DNA of 64,000 nt from assembly GCF_002871795.1 (NCBI RefSeq), contig NZ_PNHL01000002.1:37892-101891 (forward strand), in the 5' to 3' direction. The DNA comes from Brachybacterium sp. UMB0905 (GTDB lineage Bacteria; Actinomycetota; Actinomycetes; Actinomycetales; Dermabacteraceae). Shown piece by piece: positions 25,925 through 34,116 of this stretch. Position 1 is the stretch's first letter; each line of letters begins with the position of its first letter. A program made the position numbers and the translations under genes. Below the pieces are notes generated by a model. That model was not told the DNA's origin and made no database searches. It saw nothing but the letters and a program-made list of their open reading frames with translations.

Positions 25925-26936
25925 GCGCGAAGGACCCCACCGCCACCAGCACGACCAGCGCCAGCACCGCGAGCGCCGAATCCTCGGGGAAGCCGACCCC
26001 GCGCAGACCCACCAGCACCACGAAATGCAGCAGGAACACCCCGAAGGTCGCATCCCCGGCTCGCCGCAGCACCGACTCCGTGCGCTCACTGACCTCCCAT
26101 TCCCGCCCACAGGACAGCACCCCGATCACCAGCGTCAGCGACAGCGCCATCACGAAGGGTGACAGGTAGGTGGGCAGCAGCGCCACCCCGGCGCCGCTCG
26201 AGGTGACCGGGCTGAGATACGCCCAGACCGTCGCCGCCGTCAGCAGCGGCAGGCCCACGGACAGCAGCAGCCCAGCGGTCCGTCGCGGTACCGGCGCCGC
26301 CCAGGCCGCGCGGCCCAGCACGTAGTACCCGATGTACGGCAGGAAGTACGTGAAGGTGCCCAGCTGCAGCGGTGTCACAGGACGCTCCAGCAGCGCCTCG
26401 CTGAGCGGCGGCAGCGCCGCGATGAGCAACGTCCACACCGAGGCCACCGCGCCGACGGTCCAGGCCCGCCGCCCCGATGAGCTGACATAGGCCGCCAGCA
26501 CCGGAGTGATCACCGTCAGCCCCAGGATCAGCGGGAGGAAGTACAGGTGGGGGTAGGAGTCGGCGAGCACCAGCTCCCGGCCCACATGGGCGGGATCGGC
26601 GCTCTGTCCAGCGATGACGATCTGCATGATGCCCGCATAGAACATAGTCCACACGATGGTGGCGGGCAGCAGGCGGCGCAGTCGCCGATCCAGGAACGGG
26701 CCCGAGCCGTGCCGCATCGCCACGGGGGAGAGATTCAGCGCTCCGGAGAGCATGACGAAGGCCGGAACCGCGGTGGCCAGCAGCGCCCGCAGCACGGTGA
26801 GGGCCACCGGCCCATCGGGGACGTGATCGGCGATCACATGGACCACCACCACGCCGATGACAGCCAGCACCCGGATCACATCCAGGATCGGCGCATACGT
26901 CCGGGCGCGGGCAGCGCCCGCGTCCTCAGTCGGCAT
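25878..26936 (-). CDS. Acyltransferase family 3 (OafA-like) membrane protein
   Basis: A 352-residue protein with about ten membrane helices, starting PILDVIRVLAVIGVVVVHVI with the conserved R-x-x-A-x-x-x-V-x-x-x-H pattern of acyltransferase_3. It probably O-acetylates a glycan at the membrane. It is last in the leftward operon 30660-25878, and its start overlaps the upstream DUF6541 stop by 11 bases. Its 3' end overlaps the convergent GT gene by 47 bases. A second member of the family lies at 9319-10401. Confidence 0.8.
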   Translation of the reverse strand: MPTEDAGAARARTYAPILDVIRVLAVIGVVVVHVIADHVPDGPVALTVLRALLATAVPAFVMLSGALNLSPVAMRHGSGPFLDRRLRRLLPATIVWTMFYAGIMQIVIAGQSADPAHVGRELVLADSYPHLYFLPLILGLTVITPVLAAYVSSSGRRAWTVGAVASVWTLLIAALPPLSEALLERPVTPLQLGTFTYFLPYIGYYVLGRAAWAAPVPRRTAGLLLSVGLPLLTAATVWAYLSPVTSSGAGVALLPTYLSPFVMALSLTLVIGVLSCGREWEVSERTESVLRRAGDATFGVFLLHFVVLVGLRGVGFPEDSALAVLALVVLVAVGSFALTLLGKQIPGVRALL

Positions 26937-28842
26937 CGCAGTCCACCTCGATCATCCGGGAGTGCTCGGTCTCGAACAGCACCCGGCCCAGCTCTGGACC
27001 GGCCAGATTCACAGAATCGGACGTGCGATGGTGGGCGTAGGGCAGGCGCTCCTGGTATACGTACCGGATGCCGTGGTCCTGCAGCAGCTGGCAGGAGGCG
27101 GGGTTGTACGCAGCGTCCTCGGTGGCGTAGATCAGCTCTCGATCCAGATCCGAGTACGCCATCCCCGCCACCGGCAGCCGCACGTCCTGGCCGTACAGCG
27201 CGTACAGATGCGCCGCCCCGGAGAAGGGGCTCGCCAGCACCGTCGCCGCAGAGTCCATCTGCGGCACATGCTCCTCGAACAGGGCCCGTTCATCGGGCTG
27301 CAGGAACCGCCCGCGTCCGGGATAGTGCGCCGCGAGGTTCTTAGCGGCGTTGTCATCCCGTGCCGGAATGGAGCCGAGCGCGAGCAGCGCCGCGGCGAGC
27401 ACGAGGCCGATGGTGAGCGGTCGCAGCGCCCGCGGCGGGCCCTGCGGGGTGCGCTCGGGCAGCAGGCGGGACCACACCTGGAGGCCGGGCACCACGAGCA
27501 CGCAGGACAGCATCGCCAGCGGCATCGACACCCGATCCTGCCCGCGGTAGTAGATCGCCGAGAGGTTCAGCGGCGAGTCCAGGGCCGCATCGAGGTAGAT
27601 CACCGCGATGACCAGCCACGCGATCCCAACCCAGCGCAGAGGGGCCGTGCGCAGGCAGCGGATCAGACCCGGCCACCACAGCGCCGCGAGGACCACCCCG
27701 AGCGTCATCGGCCACACCGTCAGCAGGCCGAGCCCCACCTCCATGAACGCCCGCCACAGGGGGATCCGCAGTCCGCCGTCGAAGCCGGTGACATGCGCTC
27801 CGAGCGGGGAGAAGACCACTGCGAGCACGGCGAGGGCGGCGAGCAGAGGAACCGCAGCCAGCAGCGGCGTGGTGCGCAGATGCGGCAGCGCGGTCACCGC
27901 GGTGAGCACCACGAGCAGGATCAGGGCGGTCACGGCCACATTGGGATGCAGCAGTCCCAGTCCCAGACCGGCGGCGCCCACCACCAGACCGGCGGCCACC
28001 GCCGAGCGCCAGCGGGGCCGGGGCAGCAGGGCCCCCCACAGGGCAGCGGCGGCCGCGAGCGAGCCGGGCAGCGCCGCGAACGCCGAGAGGTTCGGGATCG
28101 GCGAGAGATGGATCCACAGGTTCCACGGCGTGGCGGGAATCAGCAGGGCCGCGAGCGCGGCCCCGAACGGGGCCCAGCTGACCTGCGGCAGCACCGTGCG
28201 GGCCAGCAGCGCGATCCCGAGCGCCCAGGGCACGATGGCGAGCGCCAGCACGGTGCCGTTCAGCACGACGGGGGTGCTGCCCCAGGGCACGATGCCGGCC
28301 AGAGCGTGGAAGGCCGCTGGATAGAACGTGGGCTCGAGCGCTGAGTTCGAGATCGCCCCCAGGTGCAGGCTCGAGGCGTCTGAGGTCTCGCGCACCCGTT
28401 GCAGGGCTGAGAGGTGGTAGAGCGTGTCCCAGCGCTCCAGCACGGCATCGGGTCGGGCCGCCTGCCGTGCGATCGGCGCCAGCGCGATGGCCGCAGCCCC
28501 CACCAGCCACAGCGGTGCCCAGTGCAGCGCTGCGCCTGACGAGGTGGGGGAGTGCGGAAGGAGCGGCCCGTCGAGCACGGTGGTCGGCAGCCGCAGCCCG
28601 AACCGGGCCAGGCCCCATCCCAGGAGGGCGAGGAGGGTCGATGCCGCGAGATACGTCGGCAGGCCCCAGCGGACGCCGAGCAGCGCGGCGAGGATCGCAC
28701 CGATCCCCGCGATGGCGCCCGCAATCGCGGGGGCGAGTGCGAGGGCGAGCAGCCTCGACCCGCCCAGCAGGCGCACCCCGACGTATCCGGGGACGTACAC
28801 CGCGGCGAGGACCAGCAGGATCGTCAGCAGCAGGAACAGCAC
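26926..28842 (-). CDS. DUF6541-type polytopic membrane protein, second paralogue
   Basis: A 638-residue protein with many hydrophobic segments. The loop motif ERWDTLYHLSALQ (about 140) and EPTFYPAAFHALAG match the paralogue at 14827-16767, and the C-terminal soluble part (VLASPFSGAAHLYALYGQ) parallels VLGDPRDGTPLYWSVGG there. GTG 28842 is preferred because it lies 4 bases after the DUF2304 stop and begins directly with a hydrophobic helix. As with its paralogue, a polyprenyl-sugar-dependent transferase role is inference. Confidence 0.65.
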   Translation of the reverse strand: MLFLLLTILLVLAAVYVPGYVGVRLLGGSRLLALALAPAIAGAIAGIGAILAALLGVRWGLPTYLAASTLLALLGWGLARFGLRLPTTVLDGPLLPHSPTSSGAALHWAPLWLVGAAAIALAPIARQAARPDAVLERWDTLYHLSALQRVRETSDASSLHLGAISNSALEPTFYPAAFHALAGIVPWGSTPVVLNGTVLALAIVPWALGIALLARTVLPQVSWAPFGAALAALLIPATPWNLWIHLSPIPNLSAFAALPGSLAAAAALWGALLPRPRWRSAVAAGLVVGAAGLGLGLLHPNVAVTALILLVVLTAVTALPHLRTTPLLAAVPLLAALAVLAVVFSPLGAHVTGFDGGLRIPLWRAFMEVGLGLLTVWPMTLGVVLAALWWPGLIRCLRTAPLRWVGIAWLVIAVIYLDAALDSPLNLSAIYYRGQDRVSMPLAMLSCVLVVPGLQVWSRLLPERTPQGPPRALRPLTIGLVLAAALLALGSIPARDDNAAKNLAAHYPGRGRFLQPDERALFEEHVPQMDSAATVLASPFSGAAHLYALYGQDVRLPVAGMAYSDLDRELIYATEDAAYNPASCQLLQDHGIRYVYQERLPYAHHRTSDSVNLAGPELGRVLFETEHSRMIEVDCDAD

Positions 28843-28846
28843 GGGG

Positions 28847-29332
28847 TCAGGTGCCTCGCGGTCCGCCGTGCTCGCGCAGCGCCTCGGCCCGATACTCGGT
28901 CGCGGGACGCGCCTCATCCAGCGCGAGCCGCCGGGCGAGATAGGTGGTGCGCTTCTCCTCGTTCTTCGCGCGCGCCTCCTGCACGGCGATCACCCCCAGC
29001 AGCACCACGACGGTGGCGTACAGCAGCAGGTCCGCGCCACGGCCCACGCCCACGAAGTTCGCCACCTGCGTGAGGATGGTCGGGAAGATGACCGTGAACA
29101 CCGCGAAGATCGCGAAGCAGATGATCAGTAGGCGCCGCACCGCCAGCTGTTTCGCCCCGCGCTTCATGAACAGCCAGGCGGTGATCACCAGGATGCCCAG
29201 GATCAGCAACATCTGGATGATGAAGGAACGGTTCGCGAAGGCGCGCTGTCCCATCCCGTCGGCCAGAAGGATGCCGCCGTCGCCCGTCCCCGCAGGGAGG
29301 TGGGCGACGGCAGTGAGCACGGAATCGAGCAT
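28847..29332 (-). CDS. DUF2304 membrane protein
   Basis: A 161-residue protein with three hydrophobic segments (about 36-56, 69-90, 100-118) and a charged C-terminus, matching DUF2304 proteins. These often sit beside GT2 enzymes of the dolichyl-phosphate-mannose synthase type, here found divergently at 30789-31508, and may anchor them or help move the lipid-sugar. A 30-residue Gly-rich N-terminal leader is unusual. Starts 2 bases after the dehydrogenase stop. Confidence 0.75.
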   Translation of the reverse strand: MLDSVLTAVAHLPAGTGDGGILLADGMGQRAFANRSFIIQMLLILGILVITAWLFMKRGAKQLAVRRLLIICFAIFAVFTVIFPTILTQVANFVGVGRGADLLLYATVVVLLGVIAVQEARAKNEEKRTTYLARRLALDEARPATEYRAEALREHGGPRGT

Positions 29333-29334
29333 GA

Positions 29335-30660
29335 TCAGGCGTTGGAGGCGGCCTGGTGGGTGGAGGCGGAGCCGTCACCGAGCACCAGGCGGGGGGTTCC
29401 CTGCCATTTCTTCGCCGTCGTGATGTTGCGGCCATCGATGAGCAGCTTCACGCCCGGCACATCCGCGGCGCTCAGCTCGGCGTACTCGGGGTGGTCGGTC
29501 TGGACGATCACGAGGTCCGCCGCATCACCGGTGTGCCAGGGCGCCCAGCCGAAGCCCTCGAGCTCCGCGTCGTCGTACATGGTGTCGTGCACCGCGACCG
29601 TCGCGCCCCGCGCCCGCAGCGCCTCGACCACGGGGAACACGCCGGAGAACGCGGTCTCCTTCACCCCGGTGCGGTAGGAGGCGCCGAGCACCACGGCCGT
29701 CATCCCCTCGAGGGAGCCCAGCAGGGATGCCGCCCGCTCCACCAGGCGCTCCGGGACCGAGGCGTTCAGCTGCCGGGCGGTGCGCACGGTGTTCGCGTCG
29801 GGATCGGTGGACAGGTACAGCCGCGGGTACACGGGGATGCAGTGTCCGCCCACCGCGATGCCGGGACGGTGGATGTGGGAGAACGGCTGGGAGTTCGAGG
29901 CCTCGATCACCTTGTACACGTCGATGCCGTGATCCTGGGCGAACAGCGCGAACTCGTTCGCCAGGCCGATGTTCACATCCCGGTACGTGGTCTCGGCGAG
30001 CTTCGCCAGCTCGCTGGCCTCGGGAGAACCCAGATCCCACACGCCGTTGGGGCGCGGCAGATCCTCCCGCTCATCGAAGGTCAGCGCGGACTCGTAGAAC
30101 TCGCGGGCGCGGCGCGCCCCCTCCTCGCTGATCGCCCCGATCAGCTTGGGGTAGCGGCGCAGGTCCTGGAACACGCGTCCGGTCAGCACCCGCTCCGGGG
30201 AGAACACGGCGAAGAAGTCCTTGGACTCGGTCAGCCCGGAGATCTTCTCGATCATCGGCACGAAACGACCGCGCAGGGTGCCCACCGGCAGGGTGGTCTC
30301 GTAGGAGATGAGGGTGCCGGGGGTGAGGTGCTCGGCCAGGGACTCGGTGGCGGAGTCCATCCACGCGAAGTCCGGCTCCCACGTCTCGTCGTTCACGAAC
30401 AGCGGCACCACGATCACGATGGCGTCCGCGCCCGGGATCGCCTCGGCGTACTCGGTGGTGGCTTTCAGCTTCCCAGCCGGGACCAGTTCGGAGAGCTTCT
30501 CCTGCAGATGCGCCTCGCCCGGGAACGGCTCGGTGGCCTGGTTGATCAGCTCCACCTGGCGGGGGTTGACATCCACCCCGATGACCTCATGCCCGGCGTC
30601 GGCGAACTGCACCGCCAGGGGCAGTCCGATCTTCCCCAGCGCGACAACTGCGACCTTCAC
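29335..30660 (-). CDS. UDP-N-acetylhexosamine 6-dehydrogenase, WbpA/WecC type
   Basis: A 441-residue NAD-dependent nucleotide-sugar dehydrogenase that oxidises C6 twice to the uronic acid. Visible: N-terminal VKVAVVALGKIGLPLAVQFA Rossmann motif, VFSPERVLTGRVFQDLRRYP, SELAKLAETTYRDVNIGLAN, and the catalytic cysteine in AVGGHCIPVYP. GTG 30660 is chosen because GGAGGAGGA lies just upstream; an upstream extension would be non-homologous. In this locus it would supply UDP-GlcNAcA (WbpA reaction). A WecC role (UDP-ManNAc oxidation) is the alternative. First gene of the leftward operon to 25878. Confidence 0.9.
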   Translation of the reverse strand: MKVAVVALGKIGLPLAVQFADAGHEVIGVDVNPRQVELINQATEPFPGEAHLQEKLSELVPAGKLKATTEYAEAIPGADAIVIVVPLFVNDETWEPDFAWMDSATESLAEHLTPGTLISYETTLPVGTLRGRFVPMIEKISGLTESKDFFAVFSPERVLTGRVFQDLRRYPKLIGAISEEGARRAREFYESALTFDEREDLPRPNGVWDLGSPEASELAKLAETTYRDVNIGLANEFALFAQDHGIDVYKVIEASNSQPFSHIHRPGIAVGGHCIPVYPRLYLSTDPDANTVRTARQLNASVPERLVERAASLLGSLEGMTAVVLGASYRTGVKETAFSGVFPVVEALRARGATVAVHDTMYDDAELEGFGWAPWHTGDAADLVIVQTDHPEYAELSAADVPGVKLLIDGRNITTAKKWQGTPRLVLGDGSASTHQAASNA

Positions 30661-30734
30661 GTTCAGTCCTCCTCCGTGGGCACCCACGTGCCGATATTCG
30701 TCGATGACCACAGCTGCGGCCCACCGTGACAGGG

Positions 30735-30740
30735 TACCCT
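30735..30740 (+). promoter_or_regulatory. Candidate -10 TACCCT for the GT2 gene
   Basis: TACCCT ends 48 bases before GTG 30789, giving a leader of about 40 bases that contains the ribosome binding site AAGGAGGG. It lies between two divergent genes. Confidence 0.4.
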
Positions 30741-30788
30741 CAACGGCCGATGGGATCTTCTCGCCCGCCCAGCCCGGAAGGAGGGCCC

Positions 30789-31508
30789 GTGAGCTCATCC
30801 GACGCCGCTGCTGCGCTGCAGATCCCCGACCCCGCCCCCGGAGTCGAGAGCACGTGGTTCGTCGTCCCGCTGTTCAACGAGGGACAGGTCGTCGGCGACG
30901 TCATCCGTTCGCTGCGCGAGACCTATCCGCTGGTCGTCTGCGTGGACGACGGGAGCGTGGACGACTCCGCTCGGATCGCCGCCGACGCGGGTGCCGCCGT
31001 GGTCCGTCACCCCTACAACATGGGGCAGGGTGCGGCGCTGAAGACCGGCATCGACTACGCCCTGCGCGACCCGGCGATGCGGCAGGTGGTGACCTTCGAC
31101 TCCGACGGGCAGCATCAGGTGGCCGATGCGGCCGCGATGATCGCCAAGCGCGAGGAGCTGGGCGTGGATCTCGTGCTGGGCTCGCGTTTCCTGGACTCCC
31201 GCACCAAGCCCGGGCTGCTCAAGCGCATCGTGCTGCGCGGCGCCGTGTGGTACACGAATCTGACCAGCGGGGTGAAGCTCACCGACGCCCACAACGGGCT
31301 GCGGGTGCTCGGCCGCGAGGCATGCGAGAAGATCACCATTGAGCAGAACCGCATGTCGCACGCCTCAGAGATCGTCGAGGAGATCGGGCGGCATAAGCTC
31401 AGCGTCGCCGAGCATCCGGTGCACATCCTGTACACCGACTACTCGCGTTCCAAAGGCCAGTCCGTGCTGAACGCGGTGAACATCGTCATCGACATGTTCT
31501 TCCGCTGA
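30789..31508 (+). CDS. GT2 glycosyltransferase, polyprenyl-phosphate-sugar synthase-like
   Basis: A 239-residue GT-A enzyme. WFVVPLFNEGQVVGDVIRSL, VVCVDDGSVDDS, NMGQGAALKTGIDYAL and the metal motif TFDSDGQHQ are typical of DPM-synthase-like GT2 proteins that load a sugar onto polyprenyl phosphate. There are no membrane helices, which fits a partnership with the divergent DUF2304 protein. GTG 30789 is chosen over ATG 30750 because AAGGAGGG precedes it. The product could feed the DUF6541 proteins; this is inference. Confidence 0.85.
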   Translation: MSSSDAAAALQIPDPAPGVESTWFVVPLFNEGQVVGDVIRSLRETYPLVVCVDDGSVDDSARIAADAGAAVVRHPYNMGQGAALKTGIDYALRDPAMRQVVTFDSDGQHQVADAAAMIAKREELGVDLVLGSRFLDSRTKPGLLKRIVLRGAVWYTNLTSGVKLTDAHNGLRVLGREACEKITIEQNRMSHASEIVEEIGRHKLSVAEHPVHILYTDYSRSKGQSVLNAVNIVIDMFFR

Positions 31509-31549
31509 GCTGAGCCAGGTTTTTCCGCTGAGCCAGGTTCTTCCGCTGA
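31500..31549 (+). repeat. Three copies of TTCCGCTGA over the GT2 stop codon
   Basis: TTCCGCTGA occurs at 31500, 31523 and 31541, with the spacer GCCAGGTT(T/C) repeated between copies two and three. The first copy holds the real stop codon. Confidence 0.7.
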
Positions 31550-31586
31550 GCCGTCCAGCGGTGCGCGGGCTCCGACGGGAACCCCG

Positions 31587-31619
31587 CCGGGCGCGCCGCG
31601 CAGCGGTGCGGGCGCCCGG
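31587..31619. terminator. Candidate bidirectional terminator hairpin
   Basis: CCGGGCGC (31587-31594) pairs perfectly with GCGCCCGG (31612-31619) around a 17-base loop, between the convergent GT2 and LCP genes. It lacks a U-tract on either strand. Confidence 0.45.
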
Positions 31620-31625
31620 TCCGAC

Positions 31626-32873
31626 TCAGCCGTCGGTCGGCTCGGGCTCCGCCGTCCCCTCGGCCACGGCCTCGAAGAACGCTGCGGCCTCCTGCTCATC
31701 GACCTTCACCGCCACCCCAGAGTGCTTCGTCTGGTACTGGGGATCGGCGATGGGCAGCGTCACCGGTTCGGCACCCATGGCACGCCGCGCCGTGAGCGCC
31801 ATGCGACCGACATCGACGATGCCGGTGCCCTCGGAGGTGGTCAGCGCCCCGGACCCGGCTCCCGCCAGACGCACCTGGGTGATCGGGTTCAGCAGCACCG
31901 ACGGGGATGTCACCCGGTCCATGAATGCGCTGACGAACTGCTGCTGGCGCTGCTGGCGCCCGAGGTCCGCGGCGGGATCGAAGTAGCGCGCGCGCACGAA
32001 GGCGAGGGCCTGCTCGCCGCCGACGTCATGGCAGCCCTTGGTCATCTCGAGCCCGGACTTCTCATCGCTCACGTCCTGATCGATGCACAGGTTCACGTGC
32101 CCCACCGCATCCACCAGCTGCTGCACGCCGTCGAAGCCGATCTCCACATAGTGATCGATCGTCAGCCCCGTGAAGCCTTCGACCGTCTGCACCAGCAACG
32201 GTGCGCCACCGAACGCGTAGGCGGCGTTCAGCTTGTATCCGCCATACCCGGGGATGTCCACGAGGGTGTCCCGCGGCAGCGAGATGAGATAGCTGCGGCC
32301 GTTGCGCGCCTTATGCAGCAGCATGATCGTGTCGGTGCGGGCCCCCTCGGTCCCATCGGGACCCACCGCGGCATCCCGCTGGTCCGAACCGGCGATCAGG
32401 TACGTGGTGCCGGGGGTATTCGCCGCGCCGGAGAGGGCATCGACGTGCTCGATGCGCGAATTCGCCCACAGCGTGAGGCCGCCCGCCCATCCCACGAGGA
32501 CCACCAGCACGAGCACCAGCAGCGTCGCCCCCAGACGCAGCGCGCGCGGCGGGCGGCGCCGCCCCCGGGACGGCCGGCAATATGGGGCAGGGGAGCGCTG
32601 CGGCGGCGGGACCGGATCGACGGGGGCGCCGTACGGCTGCTGCGTGGGCGGCGGCACCGACCCGCCCGAATGCGGGGTGGGGTCATATCCCGCCTGCTGC
32701 TGGCGCGGCAGCGGACGGGTGGGCTGCTCTCCCGGGCGGGAAAGGGGGCGGGCCGACCGCGGCGGCACCGGCCGCGCGCTGCCGCCGGCCCGGGCACGGC
32801 TGCCCGCCGGACGGCGCGGCCCGCCGGGACGCGGGGAGCGCGGCGGCTGCTGTTCGCTCACGATCTGGCTCAT
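31626..32873 (-). CDS. LytR-CpsA-Psr (LCP) family protein
   Basis: A 415-residue membrane phosphotransferase of the type that links polyprenyl-bound glycopolymers to peptidoglycan. A Pro/Arg-rich cytoplasmic tail (1-115) is followed by one transmembrane helix (GATLLVLVLVVLVGWAGGLT) and the LCP domain. Key parts are GSDQRD, TIMLLHKARNGRSYLISLPRDT, YKLNAAYAFGG and the Arg-containing ALAFVRARY. Location between the aminouronate and galactofuran clusters makes it the likely ligase for one of these glycans. It starts at ATG 32873 with GGAAGG upstream. Confidence 0.92.
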   Translation of the reverse strand: MSQIVSEQQPPRSPRPGGPRRPAGSRARAGGSARPVPPRSARPLSRPGEQPTRPLPRQQQAGYDPTPHSGGSVPPPTQQPYGAPVDPVPPPQRSPAPYCRPSRGRRRPPRALRLGATLLVLVLVVLVGWAGGLTLWANSRIEHVDALSGAANTPGTTYLIAGSDQRDAAVGPDGTEGARTDTIMLLHKARNGRSYLISLPRDTLVDIPGYGGYKLNAAYAFGGAPLLVQTVEGFTGLTIDHYVEIGFDGVQQLVDAVGHVNLCIDQDVSDEKSGLEMTKGCHDVGGEQALAFVRARYFDPAADLGRQQRQQQFVSAFMDRVTSPSVLLNPITQVRLAGAGSGALTTSEGTGIVDVGRMALTARRAMGAEPVTLPIADPQYQTKHSGVAVKVDEQEAAAFFEAVAEGTAEPEPTDG

Positions 32874-33066
32874 CCTTCCGGGCCGGGGAAGGCCCGCAGG
32901 GAGCGGGCCCGGAGCCCGGACGAAGGGGCCGGGCGCCCGTCAGCGTAACCGTCCCCGTGGCCGACACGCCGTCCACCACAGCCCGTGCCGCCCGGCCTCC
33001 CGGGAACCTCCGCGGGACCTTCACAGCCCTGGCGAGCCCCGGTGCGGCCTACCCGGTGGGTCTTCG

Positions 33067-33072
33067 TAGACT
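33067..33072 (+). promoter_or_regulatory. -10 TAGACT ahead of the galactofuran cluster
   Basis: TAGACT lies 42 bases before GTG 33115 and would give a leader of about 35 bases that includes AGGAGG. The 241-base divergent spacer between the LCP gene and this cluster shows no other clear site. Confidence 0.45.
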
Positions 33073-33114
33073 TGGAGGGCCGCAGCGGCGGCATCGACCC
33101 ACCCAGGAGGCGCC

Positions 33115-34116
33115 GTGACCGAGCCCGCACCCGTGCCGGAGACCCCCGCATCCGCAGCCCATCCCGATCTCTCGGCCGCGCGCGTGGTCGCCGTGGTGGT
33201 CACCTACAACCGTGAGCAGCTGCTGCAGGAATGCCTGGACGGGCTGCTCGCGCAGCATCGCGCCCCCGATGCGGTGGTGATCATCGACAATGCCTCGACC
33301 GACCGCAGCGGCGAGGTCGCCGATCAGCACGAGATCGACGCCGATGTGGTGCACCTGCGCCGCAATGTGGGCGGCGCCGGTGGTTTCGCGGCGGGCATCG
33401 CCCGGGCCCTGGTGCGGCACGAGGCGGACTGGGTGTGGGTGATGGACGACGACACGGTGCCGCGGCCCGAGGCACTCAGCGCCCTGCTCGACGCCCTCGG
33501 GGCCTCCCCGGTGCGCCTGAGCGTGCTGAGCTCCCGCGCGGTGTGGACCGACGGACGCGACCACCCCATGAACACGCAGCGCCAGCGTCTGAACGCGAGC
33601 GCGCAGGAGAAGCGCGATGCGGCCCGCGCGGGTGGCACGGCGATCCGCACCGCGAGCTACGTCTCCGCCCTGCTGAATGCGCAGGATGTGCGCCGCCTGG
33701 GGCTGCCGTACGCGGATTACTTCCTGTGGTCCGATGACTTCGAGCACACCGGGCGCCTGCTGCGCCACGGCCGCGGCCTGCGTGTGCCCGCCTCCGTCGT
33801 GGAGCATCGCACCGTCGCCTTCGCGAGCGCACAGTCGAATCCGGGCAGCCGTTTCTACTTCGATGTGCGCAATCGGATCTGGGCGCTCGCCCGCACCGAT
33901 TCCTTCACCCTGCTGGAGCGGATCCTGTACGGCGGCCGCACCGCCCTGGGCTGGGTGGGCCTGCTGCTGCGGCATCGCACGGACCTGCTCGGTGTGGGCC
34001 TGCGCGGGCTGCTGGCGGCGCTGCGGCGCGGCCCGCGTCCCTCCGCCCGCGTGCTCGAGGCCGATGGGGAGGCCGCCGCGGACATCCGGGCCATCGAGCG
34101 GGCGGCCGGGCGGTGA
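33115..34116 (+). CDS. GT2 glycosyltransferase, GlfT1-like
   Basis: A 333-residue GT-A enzyme. VVAVVVTYNREQLLQECLDGL, IIDNASTDRSGEV, RRNVGGAGGFAAGIA, the metal motif WVMDDDTVPRPEA and YFLWSDDFEHTGRLL match GlfT1/WbbL-type transferases that prime a galactan on a lipid-linked acceptor. The C-terminus has two short amphipathic helices. Start GTG 33115 follows AGGAGG. It is the first gene of 33115-40053, where glf, glfT2-like and wzm-wzt genes follow, so a galactofuranosyl-priming role is likely; rhamnosyl transfer is the alternative. Confidence 0.85.
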   Translation: MTEPAPVPETPASAAHPDLSAARVVAVVVTYNREQLLQECLDGLLAQHRAPDAVVIIDNASTDRSGEVADQHEIDADVVHLRRNVGGAGGFAAGIARALVRHEADWVWVMDDDTVPRPEALSALLDALGASPVRLSVLSSRAVWTDGRDHPMNTQRQRLNASAQEKRDAARAGGTAIRTASYVSALLNAQDVRRLGLPYADYFLWSDDFEHTGRLLRHGRGLRVPASVVEHRTVAFASAQSNPGSRFYFDVRNRIWALARTDSFTLLERILYGGRTALGWVGLLLRHRTDLLGVGLRGLLAALRRGPRPSARVLEADGEAAADIRAIERAAGR

